Source of the DNA: UBA10364 sp905182675
GTDB taxonomy: Bacteria; Bacteroidota; Bacteroidia; Flavobacteriales; Schleiferiaceae
DNA length: 64,000 bases
Direction: 5' to 3'
NCBI GenBank assembly: GCA_963933975.1
Contig: CAWVWE010000004.1
Location: 35,045 to 99,044, forward strand
The stretch's first letter is position 1. Every line of letters starts with the position of its first letter. A model generated the notes under the pieces. It saw nothing but the letters and a program-made list of their open reading frames with translations, was not told where the DNA came from and made no database searches. This document shows, piece by piece, positions 43,608-52,329 of the stretch. A program made the translations under genes and the position numbers.

Positions 43608-46600
43608 ATGAAAATAAAAGCACGTTTTTTCGTATTCCTATTTGCAGTTCTTGGATGGCAGCACATTAGTGCGCAATCGCTCTCCGGTATTGTCGTGGAC
43701 GAATACAATGAGCCTCTTCCTTATGTGTCAATTGCCGTAGACTCGGATGAAAACTCAATCCATGCAACGACGACAACTGACTTTAGCGGACAGTATAGTT
43801 TAAGCCTGAAAAAAGGCACCTACGACGTTACTTTCTCGTTTATAGGGTACGAGACAGAGACTAAACCTGTTAAAGTTGACGGCAAAAAAGCAATGAACTT
43901 TACCATGAAGCCTTCAAAAACTCAGCTCGATGAAGTAGTTGTTGTGGGCTATGGTGTCGCTCGTAGAAGAGATCTTACAGGTTCTGTTGTGAGTTTAAAA
44001 GCGAAAGAATTAACAGACATCCCAACACCATCCTTTGAGAATGCTATACAAGGAAAAGCAGCCGGTGTGCAAGTAATTACTGGCTCTGGGATTGCTGGTT
44101 CGGGCTCTATGGTGCGTGTTAGGGGGGTTGCCTCAATTTCTGCCGGTGGTGATCCGTTGTATGTGGTAGACGGCATCCCTATTACACAGGATTACTTTTT
44201 AAACGGCAACAGAGGTGGGTTTAACACCAATCCACTAGCTACGATTAACCCTAACGACATCGAGTCTATTGACATTTTAAAAGATGCAGCGGCCACGGGT
44301 ATTTATGGGTCACGTGGTTCAAATGGAGTGGTTTTGATCACCACTAAGCGCGGTAAAAACAAAAAACTATCGTACAACTTCTCTTCACGTGTTGGTTTTT
44401 CTAATCCTACGGCATTGCCAAACATGATGAACAAGGACGAATACTTACAGATGTTCGAAGAGGCATGGGTAAATGACGGAAACGTTGGTGTGCCTGAGCT
44501 TCCCGGAAACAGAATGAGCTGGTCGGAGGCACAGGCCTTTGAGGGAACTGACTGGGTCCAGGAAACCATTCGTCCTGGGATCAAGCATGGATATGACTTC
44601 TCTGCCTCTAAAGGCTTCAAGGGGGGAAATTTCTACACGGGATTTTCTTATAATGACAATAACAGTTACTTAGCAGGAAACTCCTACGAACGCTTGTCGG
44701 GTCGCTTCAATGTAGACTTTAATCTTACAGAAAAACTTAAGCTCGGGCTGAGCACATCTATTTCACGTGGTGTCAACACTCGTATTGACGCGGCATGGTC
44801 TGGCGGGCTTGGCGAGGCGATGTCTCGAGCGCTGCCTATTTACCCCATCCATTATGCCCAAGATGAATACGATGCGGACGGTAATCTAGTTGCAAACGCC
44901 GGTGATTATTGGTTAAAAGGAGGTGTGAGCTTAAATCCAGTGGCACAAAGAGAAATGAAGGACTGGACAGCAATCGAAGACCGGACGATCAACAACATCA
45001 CAATGGACTATAGGGTGAGTGACGCCTGGACTATTCGCGGACAAGGCGCATTTGATTACATGCATTTTGAAGACCATATTTGGGAAAAACCAGGGTATGA
45101 CCCAACGTATAAAGATACGCTTGGGAATTTCTTAGGACGAGCGAACATGTATCCTTATAGTGTCTGGAACACTTCTGGTAATGCGACCGCCAATTACATT
45201 AAAGACTTAGGTAAGGATCACCACATTAACTGGTTAATCGGATCAGAATACCAGTACAACATGATTAAAAAGTTTGACGGGTATTACGACAGTGAAGCAG
45301 TAGGTCAAATACGAGAAACAGGAACGTGGGTGAATGATCCTCTAAGCTATTTAGAAGAGTATGCGTTTGCCTCAGCGTTTACACGTTTAAACTATAATTA
45401 CAAGGGCAAATACTTTGCAGAAGCCTTGATTCGTCGGGATGGTTCTTCAAAGTTCGGCCCGAACAATAAGTACGGAAACTTCCCTGCGGCTTCATTAGGC
45501 TGGATCATTTCGGATGAGGACTTTATGGACAACCTCCCTAATGTTAATTTCCTTAAGCTAAAAACCTCTGTAGGCAAGAACGGAAACTCTGCGATACCGT
45601 CATACCAGTGGTTTGGCTACTATAATGTCGCGAACAACGGCTATGGAGGGGAAACCTATCGTTATCCAGTGATTCGTGAAAACGCAAACCTTCGCTGGGA
45701 AACCTCTACATCGTTTGATGTTGGACTGGAATATGGATTTTTTCAGGACCGATTTAGTGGTGAATTAGCGTGGTACCGCAAGCAGACGAATGACATGCTA
45801 TTGAATGTGACTCTTCAAGGCTCCACTGGATTTGGATCTTGGTGGGATAACGTAGGTAGTGTATATAATACGGGTGTGGAATTTGCCTTTAAGTCGCGGA
45901 ATATTGTATCAGATAACTTTACCTGGACCACCGACTTTAACATTGCTCGTAATTACAATGAAATTACTTCAATTGGGGAGTATTCACCTGATGCAGTAAG
46001 TGGTGGGACAAACGATACGCGTGTTGTTGTGGGTATGCCAATTGGAACAAATTACTTGGTTAAATTCTCGCATGTAGACCCCACAAACGGCCTACCAGTT
46101 TATCTCACTAAAGATGGTGAGGAGACCTATACATGGGATCTTCAAGACCGCGTTGCTTTAGGTAATGTCATGCCAGATGCAATAGGCGGTTTAACAAACA
46201 CCTTTAACTACAAGAACCTTGAATTTAGTTTCTTGTGGGTATTTACCATAGGAGGGGATATTTATGACAGCTCGTCTAAGCGCCAGATGGGCGTGGTTAC
46301 GGATTGGAATATGCGTACCGACTTGAACGACCGCTGGCAACAACCTGGTGATGTCGCTACATATCCAAGGCTTAGTCAAGACTATCGTACTTACGGAGCA
46401 AATACGGAGTGGATCAACACGGATCTTTGGCTACACGACGGAAGCTACGCGCGACTACGTAATGTTAAACTGTCCTATCGTGTGCCACAAGAGAACCTGA
46501 AATTTGTAAAAGGTCTTACCGTTAATGTAACGGGTACAAATCTTCTGACACTGACTAACTTTATTGGTTTAGATCCTGAAATTGCTCGTGATTTCGAGAA

Positions 46601-46691
46601 CGCCACGGATAGAAACATGTCTCCAAACATCACCTACTTAACTCCTCCTCAAGAGAAGACGTACAACGTAGGTATAAACATTAACTTTTAA
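43608..46691 (+). CDS. SusC/RagA family TonB-linked outer-membrane protein
   Basis: This 1027-residue protein has a signal peptide (about 1-22, HISAQS), a carboxypeptidase-like regulatory domain (about 24-105, ending DEVVVVGYG), a plug (about 120-235, with AIQGKAAGVQVITGSG and DAAATGIYGSRG) and a 22-strand barrel to the end. It imports oligosaccharide with the SusD partner, here most likely maltodextrin. susD starts eight bases after the stop. Confidence 0.97.
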   Translation: MKIKARFFVFLFAVLGWQHISAQSLSGIVVDEYNEPLPYVSIAVDSDENSIHATTTTDFSGQYSLSLKKGTYDVTFSFIGYETETKPVKVDGKKAMNFTMKPSKTQLDEVVVVGYGVARRRDLTGSVVSLKAKELTDIPTPSFENAIQGKAAGVQVITGSGIAGSGSMVRVRGVASISAGGDPLYVVDGIPITQDYFLNGNRGGFNTNPLATINPNDIESIDILKDAAATGIYGSRGSNGVVLITTKRGKNKKLSYNFSSRVGFSNPTALPNMMNKDEYLQMFEEAWVNDGNVGVPELPGNRMSWSEAQAFEGTDWVQETIRPGIKHGYDFSASKGFKGGNFYTGFSYNDNNSYLAGNSYERLSGRFNVDFNLTEKLKLGLSTSISRGVNTRIDAAWSGGLGEAMSRALPIYPIHYAQDEYDADGNLVANAGDYWLKGGVSLNPVAQREMKDWTAIEDRTINNITMDYRVSDAWTIRGQGAFDYMHFEDHIWEKPGYDPTYKDTLGNFLGRANMYPYSVWNTSGNATANYIKDLGKDHHINWLIGSEYQYNMIKKFDGYYDSEAVGQIRETGTWVNDPLSYLEEYAFASAFTRLNYNYKGKYFAEALIRRDGSSKFGPNNKYGNFPAASLGWIISDEDFMDNLPNVNFLKLKTSVGKNGNSAIPSYQWFGYYNVANNGYGGETYRYPVIRENANLRWETSTSFDVGLEYGFFQDRFSGELAWYRKQTNDMLLNVTLQGSTGFGSWWDNVGSVYNTGVEFAFKSRNIVSDNFTWTTDFNIARNYNEITSIGEYSPDAVSGGTNDTRVVVGMPIGTNYLVKFSHVDPTNGLPVYLTKDGEETYTWDLQDRVALGNVMPDAIGGLTNTFNYKNLEFSFLWVFTIGGDIYDSSSKRQMGVVTDWNMRTDLNDRWQQPGDVATYPRLSQDYRTYGANTEWINTDLWLHDGSYARLRNVKLSYRVPQENLKFVKGLTVNVTGTNLLTLTNFIGLDPEIARDFENATDRNMSPNITYLTPPQEKTYNVGININF

Positions 46692-46699
46692 TCTTAGGC

Positions 46700-48112
46700 A
46701 TGATGAAAAGAATAGCAGCACTTTTAGCACTGGTCATGATCGTAGTAGGAACTACATCGTGTGAGAGAATCTTAGATTTTAAAGCAAATACGGATAGTCA
46801 AATCCCTGCCGATTCTGCGATATTAAACATTGAAGATGCGGAGCAACTGCTTGTCAGTGTTTACGACGTAGCGGCTAACGCATTCAGCGGTCGATTTCAA
46901 AACATCCCCGAAGTCATGTCAGACAACATGGCGGATCCACTTGGCTTAAATGGAGAATATGCACAGATTTACCGTTGGACATCTTCCTTTTTTAATGGCT
47001 CATTTGGTGGTGAATATCGTGATGCATATATTTCTATTTACCGCGCAAACACCTTACTTGAAGAAGTTGCAAACTTAGAAGGAGCAACACCTGAAAGTGT
47101 TAAGCGTATTTCGGCTGAGGCAAAATTTGTTCGAGCTTTGTGTCACTACCACGTGGTTAGAATTTGGGCTATGCCCTATGGTTACACCGCTGATAACAGT
47201 CACCTAGGTGTTCCGCTGAAACTCTCAGCAGATCAAACACCTCAAATGCGTGCGACGGTTGCAGAAGTTTATGCAGCGATTGAGCAAGACCTTTTAGACG
47301 CAGAGTCAGATCTTCCAACGAGTAATGGAATCTTTGCCAACCAGATGTCCGCAAAAGCACTTCTGGCAAAAGTATACCTGGAAATGGGAGACTTCGCAAA
47401 AGCAAAAACGAAAGCATCAGGGGTGATTAACTCTGGATCATACGCTTTGGAGCTAGATTTAACGAAGAGGTTCAGCGATCACGTCAACGATAACCTACCG
47501 GCTGAATTTATTTTCACCCTGGTGAGCACAAACGAAATGGGTGCCTCAGGCCCAATAGTGGACGAACGAGGTCAAGGATTTGTAGGGAACTACAGATCGG
47601 ATGATCCAAACGCTAACCCAGCACTAAAAGCCAGTTTAGACCTCTATGTAGTGGCTACTTCTGATACGAATGATCTACGCGGTCAGTTATGGTACGACGT
47701 TCGCAGCGCGGGTACTCCAGATGAAAACTATGTGATCAGTAAATTTGATGCAAGTTTTATCGACGTTCCACTACTACACCTAACTGATATGTATCTTACT
47801 TACGCAGAATGTAATGTTAGATTAAACGGAGACAGCGACGGAAGCGGCTTAGCCATGGTTAATGCGCTACGCCAACGAGCGGGACTGACTGACCTGAGTT
47901 CATTAAGCCTTGTGAGTGTGATGACCGAACGTAGGTTAGAATTACCAGGAGAGGGAGACAGACTATTCCAGCTTAAACGACAAGGAGTTCAAGGGGAAAT
48001 TCAAAAAATTCGCGGTGTAGACTGGGATTGTCCTGGGATGATTCTTCAATTCCCGAACTTTGAAGGAACAGCACAAGGATTTATTTATAACGAAGAAGGA
48101 AACTGCGAATAA
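46700..48112 (+). CDS. SusD/RagB family nutrient-binding lipoprotein
   Basis: This 470-residue lipoprotein (signal ending VVGTTSC, lipid on C21) has the SusD-type TPR fold: AEAKFVRALCHYHVVRIW near residue 140 and MTERRLELPGEGDRLFQLKRQG near the end. It caps the SusC channel at the cell surface and holds the sugar. Either of the first two Met codons may start. The next gene begins 13 bases after the stop. Confidence 0.96.
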   Translation: MMKRIAALLALVMIVVGTTSCERILDFKANTDSQIPADSAILNIEDAEQLLVSVYDVAANAFSGRFQNIPEVMSDNMADPLGLNGEYAQIYRWTSSFFNGSFGGEYRDAYISIYRANTLLEEVANLEGATPESVKRISAEAKFVRALCHYHVVRIWAMPYGYTADNSHLGVPLKLSADQTPQMRATVAEVYAAIEQDLLDAESDLPTSNGIFANQMSAKALLAKVYLEMGDFAKAKTKASGVINSGSYALELDLTKRFSDHVNDNLPAEFIFTLVSTNEMGASGPIVDERGQGFVGNYRSDDPNANPALKASLDLYVVATSDTNDLRGQLWYDVRSAGTPDENYVISKFDASFIDVPLLHLTDMYLTYAECNVRLNGDSDGSGLAMVNALRQRAGLTDLSSLSLVSVMTERRLELPGEGDRLFQLKRQGVQGEIQKIRGVDWDCPGMILQFPNFEGTAQGFIYNEEGNCE

Positions 48113-48125
48113 GTCGCCAAAGCAT

Positions 48126-48596
48126 ATGAAAAGAATAGCAATAATTATTACTAGTGCGCTCATGATCTTGGGCGCATGTAAGCCAGAAGTTGGTCCAATG
48201 GGCACATCATACGAGGCTGGCGCAGGCTTGTTAGGCACGTGGGAACTAACTAATGCGGATCAGACAGATCTATCGTTACCCGTTCCTGAGACACGGGACA
48301 TTAGTTCTTTTTACCAAGGCGCTTCACAAAAGTGGGTGGTCCAGTTTAATCAGGACAGCACTTATGTGGTAAACCAACAAGGTCCTGGTTTTGATGTTTT
48401 TGGGACAGGAGGAACATGGAGTTATGACACTCCGGAATACCCTACGGAACTACATTTAACGCAGGACACAATCGTCACGGTTTTACCGCTAGGCAACATG
48501 CCGCGTACAATAGATCAAACGGTAAGCTTGGTGTATTCACGCGAACGTTGTGAGAAACCAAGTGTTTCTTATGAACTAACATTCACACGTAAATAA
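48126..48596 (+). CDS. DUF5004 / lipocalin-like lipoprotein
   Basis: The start is put at the ATG at 48126, giving 156 residues with a lipoprotein signal (MILGAC, lipid on C18). A longer frame would overlap susD by 53 bases. The rest is a small beta-barrel-type domain with GLLGTWELTN and WVVQFNQDSTYV, like DUF5004. It follows susD and precedes a secreted protein, so it is probably a surface accessory of the sugar uptake system. Ligand unknown. Confidence 0.78.
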   Translation: MKRIAIIITSALMILGACKPEVGPMGTSYEAGAGLLGTWELTNADQTDLSLPVPETRDISSFYQGASQKWVVQFNQDSTYVVNQQGPGFDVFGTGGTWSYDTPEYPTELHLTQDTIVTVLPLGNMPRTIDQTVSLVYSRERCEKPSVSYELTFTRK

Positions 48597-48605
48597 ATGC
48601 ACTAC

Positions 48606-49460
48606 ATGAAAAATATAACGACACTTTTTGCATTGATTTTCGGCATCACAGCGAGTGCTCAAATCACGACTATTCCTGATGAAAACATAGACCCTTCGGA
48701 TTCCTTAGAAATCATTTTTGATCCTGCGGGACTGGATTTAGCAGTTGCTCCTCAAGACGCCTTAAAACAGGCCATTGACGCAGGCGAAGATGTGTTTATT
48801 TGGACCTGGAAACCAGCTTCGCATCCGGACGGCCATCCTTATGTGAACGGAACGGGTTCTGCCCCTTGGAAAAACTCCAACGACGCGATGAAGATGACTA
48901 AAAACACGAATGGTACGTTTTCGTGGAAAATAGTACCTACGCTTTTTTATGAGGTTGACGCAACGACTGTATATGCCGAGGACATACATTTTCTGGTAAA
49001 AGCAAAAGACGGCGGAGGCTACGGCGATCCTGATGTAAAGTCAGATGATTTAAAAATAGCCATCGATCCTCCAGCAACAGACCGGAATCCATTCTACCAC
49101 TTCCCAGCAAAAGTGATGACGGATGACGTACTTACATTACGTTATGAGAACTGGAGAGAAGATAAGGCAAGCATGCAAAACCTTGACCCATCTGAATGTT
49201 ACCTGTATTCTAAGGTATACTACCTCGACGGGACCTTCAGTGAAATCGAAAACGCATTTAACGTAGGCTCAAACCTAGCTTTACAAATGGAGTTCTTAGG
49301 AGACGGTAACTTCGAAAAAGTCATTATTCCTTCTCAATTTTTTAATGTTCCTGTAAACAAAACCATAGATTTTTGTGAATTTATCGTCATGAAAAAAATC
49401 TTTGCCTCAGGTGCCGATCGTGTAACCCAAGCTGTTGAAGCTCAAATAGAGTGTCAGTAA
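48606..49460 (+). CDS. secreted protein of the sus-like operon (SusE/F-like position)
   Basis: This 284-residue protein is read from the ATG at 48606, since the signal peptide then begins MKNITTLFALIFGITASAQ. The body has two beta-rich halves: one with FIWTWKPASHPDGHPYVNGT and TFSWKIVP, the pattern of Bacteroidota starch-binding E-set domains, and one with LTLRYENWRE and QFFNVPVNKTIDFCEF. No enzyme motif is seen. It probably binds sugar outside the cell. A perfect terminator follows. Confidence 0.72.
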   Translation: MKNITTLFALIFGITASAQITTIPDENIDPSDSLEIIFDPAGLDLAVAPQDALKQAIDAGEDVFIWTWKPASHPDGHPYVNGTGSAPWKNSNDAMKMTKNTNGTFSWKIVPTLFYEVDATTVYAEDIHFLVKAKDGGGYGDPDVKSDDLKIAIDPPATDRNPFYHFPAKVMTDDVLTLRYENWREDKASMQNLDPSECYLYSKVYYLDGTFSEIENAFNVGSNLALQMEFLGDGNFEKVIIPSQFFNVPVNKTIDFCEFIVMKKIFASGADRVTQAVEAQIECQ

Positions 49461-49480
49461 CTGCCCAAAATACATTGATA

Positions 49481-49508
49481 AAAAACCCGGCTGATCAGCC
49501 GGGTTTTT
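49481..49508 (+). terminator. perfect palindromic terminator of the susCD operon
   Basis: AAAAACCCGGCTGA and TCAGCCGGGTTTTT form a 28-base perfect palindrome ending in a T-run. It lies 20 bases after the last secreted protein gene and before the MFS gene. Confidence 0.9.
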
Positions 49509-49530
49509 TATACAAGCGAATTCAATAGAT

Positions 49531-50922
49531 ATGCAGCACAAACCTAAACTTAGCTTTTGGCAGATTTGGAACATGAGCTTTGGCTTTCTTGGAATCCAGT
49601 TTGGATATGCGCTTCAGGGAGGCTTTATGAGCAGAATTTTTGAGACCCTTGGAGCAGATGAGCATAGCCTGCCTTTGTTGTGGATCGCAGCACCCTTAAC
49701 AGGCCTTATTGTCCAGCCTATAATTGGCCAAATGAGTGACAATACATGGCACTCTAGGTATGGCCGCCGCCGTCCGTATTTTCTCATTGGAGCTATTCTT
49801 GCCTCATTAACCTTACTGGTTGTTCCCCATAGCCCCGCGCTTTGGATAGCCGCTGGGGGTTTATGGATCCTAGATGCCAGCATGAACATTTCCATGGAGC
49901 CTTTTAGGGCGCTTGTGGCGGATAAGTTGCCGGATAGTCAACGTAGTTTCGGATTTGTTGTACAAACCTTAATTATTGGGGTGAGCACTTGGGTTGCTTC
50001 TAACTTACCAAAGCTGATCAGCTCCTTAGGCGTCAGTAATGAATCAGACCCTGGTGTTGTGCCCATGTCTGTGAAAATAGCATTCGGAATTGGAGCTGTT
50101 ATATTTTTAGCAGCAATCCTCTATACAGTGTTTACTACAGACGAATATCCCCCAGAAGACATGGAAGCCTTCCGTGTGGAACAAAAGGCGAAGGCAGGCC
50201 TTGTAAACACCTTAAAAGAGGTGGGTAAGAACATTGCTGATATGCCACTAACCATGAAGAAACTTGGCGTGGTCCAATTCTTTTCGTGGTTTGCCTTTTT
50301 TTGTATGTGGTCCATGGCCAACCCGGCCTTAACTGACCATGTTTTCGAAGCGTCAAAGCCTGCTGCCATTGAGTTTGTGAACTCTACGGCAGATCAAATA
50401 GAAGTATATCGTATTCAGGATAAGGCATTCAATGATGCTTCTGATCAAGTCGGCGCTTACATGGGAAACTATGGCTTGAGTTCAATGGCCTTTGCTTTGA
50501 TACTTACGCTATGGACTGCCAAGCGAAGAATTAATCGTAAATACGTGCATATGCTTTCTCTGTTTGCCGGTGGTTATGGGTTTATTAGCATGTATTTCGT
50601 GACAGAACCAAGCATGCTTATCCTTTCATTTGTATGCGTAGGCTTCTCGTGGGGATCTATTTTGAGCATGCCCTATGCGATGCTTAGTTCAACACTAGAC
50701 CCTAATCGTATGGGTGTATATATGGGGATATTTAATATGTTCATTGTCATTCCACAGATTGTTGCGGCGACCTCTCTCACGAACATTTACCAAGCCATTT
50801 TTGGTCAAGAGCCAATTAATGCAATGCTCCTCGCAGGAAGCTCATTAATTATAGCGGGCATGGCAAACTTCTTAATAACGGATAAAAAGGCAGTAACCTA
50901 CTCGCCGGAGCTGTCGGAATAG
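49531..50922 (+). CDS. MFS sugar transporter (SLC45/GPH-like)
   Basis: This 463-residue protein has twelve membrane helices and the motif QPIIGQMSDNTWHSRYGRRRPY near residue 65, which marks the SLC45/GPH sugar carriers. A large loop lies between helices 6 and 7. It would bring maltose or maltodextrin from the periplasm to the cytoplasmic phosphorylase. Its ATG is 23 bases after the terminator of the susCD operon, so partial read-through or its own promoter is needed. Confidence 0.9.
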   Translation: MQHKPKLSFWQIWNMSFGFLGIQFGYALQGGFMSRIFETLGADEHSLPLLWIAAPLTGLIVQPIIGQMSDNTWHSRYGRRRPYFLIGAILASLTLLVVPHSPALWIAAGGLWILDASMNISMEPFRALVADKLPDSQRSFGFVVQTLIIGVSTWVASNLPKLISSLGVSNESDPGVVPMSVKIAFGIGAVIFLAAILYTVFTTDEYPPEDMEAFRVEQKAKAGLVNTLKEVGKNIADMPLTMKKLGVVQFFSWFAFFCMWSMANPALTDHVFEASKPAAIEFVNSTADQIEVYRIQDKAFNDASDQVGAYMGNYGLSSMAFALILTLWTAKRRINRKYVHMLSLFAGGYGFISMYFVTEPSMLILSFVCVGFSWGSILSMPYAMLSSTLDPNRMGVYMGIFNMFIVIPQIVAATSLTNIYQAIFGQEPINAMLLAGSSLIIAGMANFLITDKKAVTYSPELSE

Positions 50923-50969
50923 GCGAAAAAACTTGAACTAAAAAGCACCCTTTGATGTTTTTACGCGCT

Positions 50970-51839
50970 CTATACCCGTTTACGCTTTCTAAATTCCCGA
51001 GGTGAACAGCCTTTGATCTTCAAGAAGGCTCTGTTAAACGATGAGCTTGAGTTAAAACCACTTTCAGTAGCCACTTCCGTCATTGGTTTGCTCGTATTGA
51101 TAAGCAAATGACTAGCCACTGTCGTGCGAAGTTGCATGAGGTAGTCTATAAAGGTGAGCCCAGAGGTTTGGCGAAACCACCTGCTAAAGCTCTGCTCGGT
51201 CATGCTTGCAATATCTGCGATTTCATTCAAGGTAATAGCGCGTTGGTAGTTCGCTTGTATATGTTTTGACACCCGTTCCATGCGTTGGCTGAGCTTTTTA
51301 CTCATCACATTGGAATAGGCACTGTTTGTTGAGACGGTGACTAGATCCGGTCGCTCGGCGATCATTGCCATGAGGTTGAAAAATGAACCTATACTTCTCA
51401 GCGGATCGTCACCAACAATGCTTGAAAATGCTTGATGCTCTAGGGCACGTAATTGACCCAAGTTTATGCCGAAGCTCATCGCGTTAAAGAGTCGCTGCAA
51501 GGCGGCACTTTCTTTAATAGAATAGAGCCATTCCGTGGTGAACTGTAGGCCCCAACATTCTCGTTCAAGGACAATGCCCTCCTCGTCTGTTCCTATAAAA
51601 TTATGTGGCAAATAAGGGCCGAGTAAAAACGCTTGACCTGGACCAAACTCTATGGTTTTGTTCCCGATAAACGCAAGTCCATTGCCCTTGATGATATAGG
51701 TGATTTCAATTTCCGGATGGTAGTGCCAATAGTCTGTAAACACAGTTTGCCGGTAATCACTTTTTTTTTGCTTGAGTATATAGCTATTGTAGCTACGGTC
51801 CTTTTCGGCAATTTTAATGTTTTCTATGGTTGCTTTCAT
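50970..51839 (-). CDS. AraC family transcriptional regulator
   Basis: This 289-residue protein has a cupin-like sensor domain (about 25-100, with HYHPEIEITYIIKGNG) and a C-terminal double HTH (about 190-289, with LNEIADIASMTEQSFSRWFRQ and MTEVATESGFNSSSSFNRAFLKIKGCSPREFR). It probably senses a sugar. It is convergent with the MFS gene, and its start overlaps the end of the GH13 relic, which suggests a former operon. Confidence 0.92.
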   Translation of the reverse strand: MKATIENIKIAEKDRSYNSYILKQKKSDYRQTVFTDYWHYHPEIEITYIIKGNGLAFIGNKTIEFGPGQAFLLGPYLPHNFIGTDEEGIVLERECWGLQFTTEWLYSIKESAALQRLFNAMSFGINLGQLRALEHQAFSSIVGDDPLRSIGSFFNLMAMIAERPDLVTVSTNSAYSNVMSKKLSQRMERVSKHIQANYQRAITLNEIADIASMTEQSFSRWFRQTSGLTFIDYLMQLRTTVASHLLINTSKPMTEVATESGFNSSSSFNRAFLKIKGCSPREFRKRKRV

Positions 51840-52161
51840 ACCTCATATACCACCTTGTTTCCCAAGGGGCAAATAATTCGTTATTCGAACCACTTTGAAC
51901 CACACTTTTCATAGTACTGTATTTTGAGTGTGTCCTTTCCTCGCTAGTTGCATTACAAACAACCACAAGGGTGCCTGTAGCGTGGGGGCGTTCAAAGATG
52001 TACCAGCCGTTTTCAGGCAAATGCTGTATCAAGGGTCCGTTCAACTGTGCATTAAGCGTTTTTCGCTGTTTGCCCAATTCTTCACACAAACCTAACAAAA
52101 CAGACTCATATATGCTATAATCAGGGGTGTTATTACCTGCCCTTATATTTGAAAGGCATTG
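51814..52161 (-). pseudogene. C-terminal relic of a GH13 amylase-like gene
   Basis: This 115-codon frame has no good start and is closed by a stop at 52162-52164. It reads LCEELGKQRKTLNAQL, then PLIQHLPENGWYIFER and TGTLVVVCNATSEE, and ends APWETRWYMRYE. This is the layout of the last part of Bacteroidota GH13 enzymes, where the barrel's last helix (...LLxWRK...) leads to a C-terminal beta domain (...HFxPENGVYVYFR...VVLN). No barrel sequence remains on the 5' side; 52165-52279 shows no gene. It overlaps the AraC start by 26 bases. A small intact protein cannot be excluded. Confidence 0.6.
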
Positions 52162-52279
52162 TCAAGGACCAAACTAGAATGAACACAAAAAACCTAATGA
52201 TTCCCATTAATTGACGTTTAATGCGATAATATGGTTAAAAATCGATTAAAACCAACTATTCTATCGCGGTTCTTCTCGT

Positions 52280-52287
52280 TAAATTTG
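52280..52287 (+). promoter_or_regulatory. -7 box for the T9SS protein gene
   Basis: TAAATTTG is a perfect TAnnTTTG box, placing the transcript start near 52294, about 36 bases before the ATG. No clear TTTG lies 19-21 bases upstream, so an activator may be used. Confidence 0.45.
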
Positions 52288-52329
52288 AAAGGTACTACGT
52301 ACATTAATTACTAACCATAATAAATTTTT

